This document shows, in pieces, positions 15,674-20,607 of a DNA stretch of 20,607 nucleotides (position 1 is its first letter; every line of letters starts with the position of its first letter). Source of the DNA: an uncultured Clostridia bacterium (GTDB lineage: Bacteria; Bacillota; Clostridia; Christensenellales; CAG-138). Location of the stretch: NCBI GenBank assembly GCA_946183765.1, contig CAMHDC010000002.1:1-20607 (forward strand), written 5' to 3'. A program made the position numbers and the translations under genes. A model generated the notes under the pieces. The model worked only from the letters and a program-made list of their open reading frames with translations, had not been told where the DNA came from and did no database searches.

Positions 15674-15706
15674 ACGGGCGATGGGACAATATGCCCCATC
15701 GCCCGT
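15674..15706 (-). terminator. Perfect 12-bp hairpin between oppA and oppB
   Basis: ACGGGCGATGGG (15674-15685) and CCCATCGCCCGT (15695-15706) pair perfectly around a 9-base loop, 23 bases past the oppA stop. No U-run follows on the minus strand (CAGTTGAACAAAA), so it is probably not a full terminator. It is better read as a 3'-stabilising or partly terminating structure that lets oppA mRNA exceed the downstream genes, as known for other binding-protein operons. Confidence 0.65.
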
Positions 15707-15728
15707 GCATTCATCAAGGTGTGTTCAC

Positions 15729-18563
15729 TTATTGAGCAGCAGGAACTTCGAAATGATCCTCCTGGACGGAGTAGTAGAGACCGCTGCTCTCTGCGCCGTC
15801 GAAGACCTGATCATAGTAGAAGTCGAAGCCGGTGAGACCGGAGGGGTTCTCGGAGGTGCCGCTGCCGGTGGCGTAATCTGCAGCCAGCTCAGCAGGCACG
15901 GTGAAGGTCACGACCACGACGCCGCCGTCCTTGTTCTCCACGGTGAACTCCACAGACTTTTCATCATAGTTGCCGTCGCCCAGCTTGTAGCGCTCGTAGT
16001 TGCAGCAAACCACGTCGGTGGGCGTGATGGTGGTGATGTCAGTCAAAGTGGGCACGATCTCCATGGAACCGGTGTAGGAGCCGTCCTCGTTCTTCACGAT
16101 CTTGGTGTAGTTGAACGTAGCGATGGGCTTGTTCTGGCCCTTGCCGACGATGCCCTTGGAGTTGACCGCATTGTACAGCGCGTCGAAGGACCACCGCATG
16201 TTCTTATAGACGATGGGGTACACTTCGGGATCGTTGGTGTCCACGCCCCAGTTGAGGGTGAAGCTGCCGGAGATGTCCTGATCGGAGGACAGCACAGACA
16301 CGAAGCCGATGGGATCCAGGCTGTTGCCGGAGATGGAGCCGAAGCCGATATCGAACTGGCCGACCATCATCTTGTTGTAGTACACATCGCTCCAGGCATT
16401 GCCTACCCAGAAATCGACGGACAGCTGATAGACGCCGCCGCAGACGCTCTCATCGTTGAAGGCGGTCTCCAGCAGGTTCTTGATCTCGTTGTGGTAGTTC
16501 TCCTCGTGAGTGGGATACATCCAGGCGATCTCAATGTGGATCACGGTGGGGGCATCCTTGGTGCCGGGGGTGTAGGCGCCGTCAGCTTCCAGCTCGGTGA
16601 GAGCCATGCGGAAGTAGTCGCGGGCCAGCTCCAGGCTGTAGCCGTAGCCGTCGGTATCCTCCAGCAGCGTCTCGACCGCCTTCTTGTGGGCGGCGGTGAC
16701 GGCGTAGGAAAGACCGTTCTCAGGATCGGACATGTAGTTGGAAGCGAGATAATCCACGGAGGGGATGGAACCACGCGCGTTGGCGAAGGTCAACCGATCG
16801 ATGGAATAGCTCAGAGCCTGGACGAAGTGGTGGTTGCCCAGAGCAGGCTTGATCTCCCAGTAGGAATCCTTGGGCGTCTGAGTGACCACGCCCTCCTCGC
16901 CGAACAGGTACTCCCAGGTCTCGGCGTTGGTGGCGTTGACGTTCAGCTTGAAGTTGGAGTTACCGGTGGTGGAACGGGTCCGAGGATCGTTCCGATACTC
17001 GTTCAGGTACTCCTGGGGAATGCCGGAAGCATCGAAGTGACCGGCCAGGAACTCGTTCAGCACCGCGGAGGTGTCCTCACGGGAAGCGGTGAAGATCTTG
17101 TCATGGATGCCCTCGATGGCATACTTGGTGTCGGCATAGACGTAGTTGGGGTTCTTCTTGTAGACGATCTGCTGATCCTGATCGTAGCGCTCCAGATAGT
17201 AGGCGCCCAGGGACAGCGCGTTGTCCACGGGAGTTTCGGTCTTATCGGTGTTGTAGCCGAAGATGTTCTGGACGGTGACCAGATCGATGAAGTCCTGGGG
17301 CAGGGGCATGTACAGGCTGGAAGAGATGTAGTACATGCAGTAGAACTGGGTCTGCTCCTCGGTGAAGGTGACTTCGAAGTAGTTCTTGCCATCCTCCTCA
17401 TAGGCCTTCAGGCCCACGTTGGCCCACAGCTCGTCGTTGGGGCCTTCCGCGGTGCCCTGGTAATACTCCTTGGCACCCTTGATGGCACCGGACTTGGTGT
17501 TGGCCTGCTCGGAGCCGCGGTACAAGGCGTTGGCCTGGGTCAGCAGCATCTTGAAGGGAGTCAGATAGTCCTCCAGAGCAACCTCACGGTCGTTGAAGGC
17601 CTTGCGGCTCTCCAGCTCGGAACCGGTGACATACTTGAGGCCGTCAGCAGCACCCGTGCGGACTTCGAACCGCCAGGTGGTGGCCATGCCGTCGCCATCC
17701 TCATCGTTGACCGCAACGGGCTTTTCCTTGGCCAGCTCGGGCACCCAGTCGTAGCCGTCCTTGGTCTCGTTCATGAAGTTGGTGTAGAAGCTGGCGGCCT
17801 GATAGCCGAACAGGTCGCCCACCTGGGAACCCTGGTCGTTGTAGTAGTTCAACGTGCCGGGATCCTCAGATTCAGAGATGTGATAGTAGCGCTTCCAGGC
17901 TTCGTTGGTCTCGTACTCGAGATCGGCGGTGATGGCGCCCTCGGCCAGGATGCCGAAGCCGTAACCGACGATGTAGTTCTCGGTGCCCAGCGTTACACGG
18001 GGGTTGTACATGACGTAGCCGCCGTTCTCAAACAGGGAGATGCCGGTGATGCCGGTGGTGACGGCGAACCGCTCCAGGATGCCCAGTACGTTGGTGCGCT
18101 CGGCGTTGGAGTCCTTCTTGTAGGTGTAGAGGCCGTCAGCCAGGGGGATAGCTTCCGCAATGGCCTTGAAGCCGGCTTCATAAGCCGCACGAACCTCCGC
18201 CAGGGTGGCGGCTTCGTCGATGGCCTTGTCGGCGTCCTCGCGGGCCGCCTTCACGGCTGCGTAGGTGGCGTCCTCGAGCTGATCCTCGATGGCGGCGACG
18301 ACCACATCCAGATCGTTCTTGACGTACGCTTTGTAGTCGTCACGATCCATGTAGGCGCCGTCCCAGGGAGCCATGGGCTCTTCGGTGGCCTTGGGCTCTT
18401 CCGTGGCCTTGGGAGCTTCTTCCTTCTTGGGCTCTTCAGCCTTGGGAGCGTCAGCAGCCTTGGGCTCTTCCGTCTTGGGCGCTTCCGTCGCGGGCTGAGC
18501 GCAGGCGACAGCCATACCGAGGACCATGACCAGAGCCAGCAGGATTGCTATTGTCTTTTTCAT
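15729..18563 (-). CDS. oppA: Oligopeptide-binding lipoprotein OppA, oversized
   Basis: I start at the ATG 18563 (944 residues; an adjacent ATG at 18566 is also possible), seven to eight bases after AGGAGG; the frame is open to 18641 without a ribosome site. A signal peptide ends in Ala-Val-Ala-Cys (Cys21). A repetitive Pro/Glu/Lys/Ala linker (23-63) and a helical region (about 74-135) follow. Family 5 solute-binding protein features are LGAYYLERYD with KKNPNY (451-473) and FVQALSYSIDRL (579-590). A calcium-loop-like NDEDGDG sits at 285-291. Typical OppA is about 500-600 residues, so this one is enlarged, in both the N-terminal half and the body. It captures peptides outside the cell for OppBC. 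It is the first gene of the operon, behind a perfect promoter. Confidence 0.9.
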   Translation of the reverse strand: MKKTIAILLALVMVLGMAVACAQPATEAPKTEEPKAADAPKAEEPKKEEAPKATEEPKATEEPMAPWDGAYMDRDDYKAYVKNDLDVVVAAIEDQLEDATYAAVKAAREDADKAIDEAATLAEVRAAYEAGFKAIAEAIPLADGLYTYKKDSNAERTNVLGILERFAVTTGITGISLFENGGYVMYNPRVTLGTENYIVGYGFGILAEGAITADLEYETNEAWKRYYHISESEDPGTLNYYNDQGSQVGDLFGYQAASFYTNFMNETKDGYDWVPELAKEKPVAVNDEDGDGMATTWRFEVRTGAADGLKYVTGSELESRKAFNDREVALEDYLTPFKMLLTQANALYRGSEQANTKSGAIKGAKEYYQGTAEGPNDELWANVGLKAYEEDGKNYFEVTFTEEQTQFYCMYYISSSLYMPLPQDFIDLVTVQNIFGYNTDKTETPVDNALSLGAYYLERYDQDQQIVYKKNPNYVYADTKYAIEGIHDKIFTASREDTSAVLNEFLAGHFDASGIPQEYLNEYRNDPRTRSTTGNSNFKLNVNATNAETWEYLFGEEGVVTQTPKDSYWEIKPALGNHHFVQALSYSIDRLTFANARGSIPSVDYLASNYMSDPENGLSYAVTAAHKKAVETLLEDTDGYGYSLELARDYFRMALTELEADGAYTPGTKDAPTVIHIEIAWMYPTHEENYHNEIKNLLETAFNDESVCGGVYQLSVDFWVGNAWSDVYYNKMMVGQFDIGFGSISGNSLDPIGFVSVLSSDQDISGSFTLNWGVDTNDPEVYPIVYKNMRWSFDALYNAVNSKGIVGKGQNKPIATFNYTKIVKNEDGSYTGSMEIVPTLTDITTITPTDVVCCNYERYKLGDGNYDEKSVEFTVENKDGGVVVVTFTVPAELAADYATGSGTSENPSGLTGFDFYYDQVFDGAESSGLYYSVQEDHFEVPAAQ
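18375..18497 (-). repeat. Repetitive Pro/Glu/Lys/Ala linker of OppA
   Basis: The codons for residues 23-63 of OppA are short degenerate repeats of the type Glu-Glu-Pro-Lys-Ala, with gggctcttc and gccttggg recurring on the plus strand. It encodes a flexible spacer between the lipid anchor and the binding domain. Such tracts can vary in length between strains. Confidence 0.7.
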
Positions 18564-18702
18564 CATTTTTCCTCCTGTTTTTATTTTTCTCCAATTGAGA
18601 AATTGAGTTCTTACAGTCTGTGGGGAACGACGACTCTTCATCCGGCCGCGCTTTCATCCGGCGAATGAGACGAAAGTATGACCTTTATATGAATTGATTG
18701 TA

Positions 18703-18731
18703 ATTATACCATCGGCCCCGGCGCTTGTCAA
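18703..18731 (-). promoter_or_regulatory. Perfect consensus promoter of the opp operon
   Basis: On the minus strand, TTGACA (18731-18726) and TATAAT (18708-18703) are separated by exactly 17 bp, a full match to the housekeeping sigma-factor consensus. Transcription would start near 18696 and give a leader of about 130 bases before oppA. So strong a core promoter normally needs repression if expression is regulated. Confidence 0.9.
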
Positions 18732-18732
18732 A

Positions 18733-18851
18733 CCGTTCCCATCGGAAATCCTGCATCCTTTTCCATTTTTTGAAGCATTTTCCGGCTTATTTTTTGTTAT
18801 TATGCAGCATTTTCCCGTTTTATGCAGGAATTCCCGTTCCCCGGATGCAGG
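18733..18851. promoter_or_regulatory. Operator-like repeats between divergent opp and DUF3899 promoters
   Basis: Related elements cluster here. ATGCAGCATTTTCCCG (18802-18817) and ATGCAGGAATTCCCG (18822-18836) are direct copies. CGGAAATCCTGCAT (18743-18756) is an inverted copy. AGCATTTTCC recurs at 18774-18783 and 18806-18815, ATGCAGG at 18845-18851, and CCGTTCCC at 18733-18740 and 18834-18841. The cluster fills the space between the two divergent -35 hexamers, as expected for shared regulation. I cannot assign a regulator. Confidence 0.5.
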
Positions 18852-18880
18852 TTGACGGCGGACCCTTTTGGTGATAGCAT
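18852..18880 (+). promoter_or_regulatory. Promoter of the plus-strand DUF3899 gene
   Basis: TTGACG (18852-18857) and TAGCAT (18875-18880) are separated by exactly 17 bp. The -35 matches 5 of 6 and the -10 matches 4 of 6 consensus bases. Transcription would start near 18887, about 26 bases before the ATG at 18913. The -35 overlaps the end of the ATGCAGG repeat at 18845-18851. Confidence 0.55.
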
Positions 18881-18912
18881 GGCCATAAAGAGAAACGGGA
18901 AGGGTGAACACC

Positions 18913-19278
18913 ATGTGGAAGCGATTCAGAAATCTAAAGATCAGGACCCTTTTCATACATATACTCGTCACCGCCGCCTATCCCGTCGCCAAGGCCGTTA
19001 CCGCCGAGCAGCATAAGCTGACCGTCTTCTGCGACGTTCTCACCATCGTGGCGGGGATCCTCCTTATCGCCGGCGTGGTGTACGGTCTTGCTCTGCACGG
19101 AGATTTCGATATCGCCGGCTATACTTTCCGGCGGGGTTTTCGCAGCGGGCAAAAACAGACCTACGACGCCTATCGTAAAAACATGCAGGAAAAAAGAGAG
19201 GACGCTTTCAACTATCCTCTCTTTGTCGGTTTGCTGTATATCGCTCTCTCGGCGTTTATCGCCTACGTGCTGCTTTAA
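18913..19278 (+). CDS. DUF3899 family membrane protein (second copy)
   Basis: The ATG at 18913 (121 residues) has AAGGGTG six bases upstream; an in-frame GTG at 18904 overlaps that site and is less likely. The protein has a basic N-terminus (MWKRFRNLKIR), a hydrophobic pair at about 12-60, the DUF3899 core GDFDIAGYTFRRG, a charged stretch (YDAYRKNMQEKREDAFNY) and a C-terminal helix starting PLFVGLL. It is a diverged paralogue of the gene at 9507-9884, sharing FDIxGYxF, EKR and the Pro-x-x-VG helix start. It is transcribed divergently from the opp operon and its TAA overlaps the oppF2 TAA on the other strand. The function is unknown; flanking by opp genes on both sides suggests a role with peptide transporters. 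Confidence 0.75.
   Translation: MWKRFRNLKIRTLFIHILVTAAYPVAKAVTAEQHKLTVFCDVLTIVAGILLIAGVVYGLALHGDFDIAGYTFRRGFRSGQKQTYDAYRKNMQEKREDAFNYPLFVGLLYIALSAFIAYVLL
19188..19224 (-). terminator. Rho-independent terminator of the second opp locus, inside the DUF3899 gene
   Basis: AAAGAGAGGA (19193-19202) and TCCTCTCTTT (19215-19224) form a perfect 10-bp stem with a 12-base loop. On the minus strand the 3' side runs into six Ts (19195-19190), the classic terminator layout. It lies about 50 bases past the oppF2 stop codon and within the coding sequence of the convergent DUF3899 gene. On the plus strand no U-run follows beyond UUUG. Confidence 0.75.
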
Positions 19279-20252
19279 TTCTTCTGGGCAGCGCGCATCT
19301 TCTCCAACTCGGCGATCTTCTCCTCATACTGAGCATATTCCTTCGTCGTGGCATACACAAAGTGACCGGGACGGATCTCTTTCATGGTACGCTTTTCACC
19401 GGACTGATCCAGCTTGGAAGGATCGTAGACGATGGCGCGCCTGGTCCGCTCCACCACGGGATCGGGCATGGGCACGGCGGAGAGCAGGGAGATGGTGTAG
19501 GGATGCAGCGGATACTCGAACAGGGTCTCGGAATCCGCGATCTCCACGATCTCCCCCAGGTGGATGACGGCGATCCTGTCCGCGATGAACCGGACCACGG
19601 ACAGATCGTGGGCGATGAACAGGTAGGTCAGATTCTTCTCGGCCTTGAGCTTGTTCATCAGGTTCAGCACCTGGGCCCGGATGGACACGTCCAGAGCGGA
19701 GATGGGCTCGTCGGCCACGATGAACTTGGGGTCCATGATCATGGCCCGGGCGATGCCGACCCGCTGGCGCTGGCCGCCGGAGAACTCGTGGGGGTAGCGG
19801 GACTTGTGCTCGGGCAGCAGACCCACGTCCTGGAGCGCCTTGTCCACCTTGGCGATCCTCTCCTCCTCATCCCGATAGAGATGGAAGTTGTAGAGGCCCT
19901 CGGACACGCAGTACTCGATGGTGGCGCGCTCGTTCAGGGAGGCGGCGGGATCCTGGAAGATCATCTGGATGTTCCGGACCACGTTGCGGTCCTCCTCCCG
20001 GCTGATCTTGCCGGAGATGCGCTTGCCTTCGAACTCGATCTCGCCGGCGCTGCAGGGATTGATCCGAAGGATGGCGCGGCCGAGCGTGGTTTTGCCGGAG
20101 CCGGACTCGCCCACCAGGGCGAAGGTCTCGCCCTTGTAGATGTCGAAGTTGGCGTCCTTCACGGCCACGAACTTCTTCTTGCCGGAACCGAAGGCGATGT
20201 CCACATGCTTGATGGAGAGGATGACCTCCCGGCCAGTGTTATTACTCGACAT
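19275..20252 (-). CDS. oppF: Oligopeptide ABC transporter ATPase OppF (second locus)
   Basis: This 325-residue ATPase has the ordinary OppF length, without the insertion seen in the other OppF. Motifs are Walker A GESGSGKT (48-55), Q-loop Gln100 in MIFQDP, signature FSGGQRQR (157-164), Walker B FIVADEP (177-183) and the H-loop FIAHDLSV. The C-terminus is charged and helical (ATTKEYAQYEEKIAELEKMR) and lacks the usual Cys cluster. The ATG at 20252 follows GGGAGGG and overlaps the end of oppD2 by 11 bp, so the two are coupled. It is the last gene of a locus entering from the right; its terminator lies at 19188-19224. It should power a second peptide importer, or could share partners with the first. 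Confidence 0.92.
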   Translation of the reverse strand: MSSNNTGREVILSIKHVDIAFGSGKKKFVAVKDANFDIYKGETFALVGESGSGKTTLGRAILRINPCSAGEIEFEGKRISGKISREEDRNVVRNIQMIFQDPAASLNERATIEYCVSEGLYNFHLYRDEEERIAKVDKALQDVGLLPEHKSRYPHEFSGGQRQRVGIARAMIMDPKFIVADEPISALDVSIRAQVLNLMNKLKAEKNLTYLFIAHDLSVVRFIADRIAVIHLGEIVEIADSETLFEYPLHPYTISLLSAVPMPDPVVERTRRAIVYDPSKLDQSGEKRTMKEIRPGHFVYATTKEYAQYEEKIAELEKMRAAQKN

Positions 20253-20607
20253 GGAACGACCCTCCCTTATCCGTCATCTTCTTGATCTTCTCATGCAGGT
20301 TCTGAATGGCTTCCGGCTTTTCCAGCTTAGGCGCCCGGGGATCCAACAGCCAGGTCTTGGCGAAATGGGTATCGCTGACCTGGAAGAAGGGCGGCTCCTC
20401 CACGAAGTCGATCTTCAGGGCATGCTTGTTCCGGGGGGCGAAGGCGTCGCCCTTGATCTTGTTGTACAGGGACGGCGGCGTGCCCGTGATGTAGGCCAGC
20501 TCCTCGCCCTTGACGCCCAGCTGGGGCAGGCTTGACAGCAGCGCCCAGGTGTAGGGATGGCAGGGCTCGAAGAAGATCTCCTCCACCGTGCCGTACTCGA
20601 TGATCTG
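20242..20607 (-). CDS. oppD: Oligopeptide ABC transporter ATPase OppD, C-terminal part (runs off right edge)
   Basis: The frame enters at the right edge as QIIEYGTVEEIFFEPCHPYT and ends at the TAA 20244-20242, giving 121 residues. This is the region after the H-loop of an OppD ATPase, including the C-terminal oligopeptide/dipeptide transporter domain (HPYTWALLSSLPQL, ITGTPPSLYN). As in the other OppD, the iron-sulfur Cys positions are replaced (GDAFAPRNKHALKID and THFAKTWLL carry Asp, Asn, Asp, Thr). It aligns closely with the C-terminus of the first OppD over FFxVSDTHxAxTWLLDPxAPK, so the two loci are paralogous. Whether it carries the coiled-coil insertion cannot be seen here. Confidence 0.88.
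   Translation of the reverse strand, partial: QIIEYGTVEEIFFEPCHPYTWALLSSLPQLGVKGEELAYITGTPPSLYNKIKGDAFAPRNKHALKIDFVEEPPFFQVSDTHFAKTWLLDPRAPKLEKPEAIQNLHEKIKKMTDKGGSFHVE

Larger units (their letters stand above)
18567..18912. other. 346-bp intergenic control region
   Basis: This gene-free stretch contains the opp leader (about 18567-18696), the opp promoter, the repeat cluster, and the promoter and short leader of the plus-strand DUF3899 gene. Much of it is more AT-rich than its surroundings. The opp leader contains two copies of GCCGGATGAA on the minus strand (plus coordinates 18637-18646 and 18653-18662). I see no T-box, riboswitch fold or small gene that I could defend. Confidence 0.6.

Noticed and set aside
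18564..18641. Extended start for OppA at 18641
   Set aside because: The extension (MKSRRSPQTV...) precedes a canonical lipoprotein signal and lacks a ribosome site, whereas AGGAGG sits just before the ATGs at 18566/18563.
15681..18668. A 995-codon open frame on the plus strand covering all of oppA
   Set aside because: It is the antisense shadow of a strongly codon-biased gene: the composition is dominated by Val, Gly, Leu and His with no domain, signal or ribosome site. The minus-strand OppA has clear family motifs.
18567..18700. Riboswitch or T-box in the opp leader
   Set aside because: I looked for a T-box sequence, anti-terminator pairs or a terminator before oppA and found none; only short repeats are present.
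19279..19500. Plus-strand terminator for the second DUF3899 gene
   Set aside because: No stem followed by a T-run was found in the first 200 bases beyond its stop; its transcript may run antisense into oppF2, but nothing specific can be claimed.
1..20607. CRISPR arrays, tRNA/rRNA genes, insertion sequences, phage or toxin-antitoxin genes
   Set aside because: No spaced identical repeats, cloverleaf sequences, transposase motifs or terminal inverted repeats were found by eye on either strand.

Overview
The window looks like chromosomal DNA of a GC-rich Gram-positive anaerobe of the Bacillota, probably class Clostridia (gut Oscillospiraceae/Christensenellales-like). Supporting signs are lipoprotein signal peptides with Pro/Glu/Lys-rich linkers, strong AGGAGG-type ribosome sites, TTGACA-17-TATAAT promoters, a CD0519/CD1768-type Gate membrane protein, DUF3899 proteins and tight Opp operons. 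The taxonomy is inferred from gene style, because no rRNA or marker gene is present. I see no tRNA, rRNA, CRISPR array, insertion sequence or phage gene.

Layout, left to right. (1) 1-1503, minus strand: the start of a lipoprotein that runs off the left edge, behind an MFS transporter. (2) 1504-1700: back-to-back promoters for the MFS gene and the next gene. (3) 1701-4091, plus: a membrane-anchored protein joining a helical region, an RCC1-type propeller and a NAGPA-type phosphodiester glycosidase domain. It meets head-on, with no base between the stop codons, (4) a minus-strand leucine-rich-repeat lipoprotein (4092-5678). (5) 5751-9318, minus: a nitrogen operon of type I glutamine synthetase, glutaminase and a Gate-domain membrane protein, with its own promoter. 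(6) 9507-18563, minus: a six-gene oligopeptide transporter operon, oppA-oppB-oppC-oppD-oppF-DUF3899, with a perfect consensus promoter at one end and a strong terminator at the other. (7) 18567-18912: a divergent control region with repeated operator-like elements. (8) 18913-19278, plus: a second DUF3899 gene. (9) 19275-20607, minus: the 3' end of a second opp locus (oppF complete, oppD cut by the right edge).

How the parts fit. The main opp operon should import peptides: OppA captures them, OppB/OppC form the channel and OppD/OppF hydrolyse ATP. Peptide nitrogen would then enter the glutamate/glutamine pool handled by the neighbouring glnA-glsA operon; that metabolic link is inference.

The most unusual feature is that four of the five subunits of the main transporter are enlarged. 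OppA is about 944 residues. OppC has about 300 extra extracytoplasmic residues after its first membrane helix. OppD has an insertion of about 150 charged, helical residues between its Q-loop and signature motif. OppF has about 70 inserted residues at a different point plus an N-terminal extension. The neighbouring OppF paralogue lacks the OppF insertion, so these are lineage-specific additions rather than annotation errors. A second theme is compact convergent gene pairs whose candidate terminators lie inside the opposing gene.
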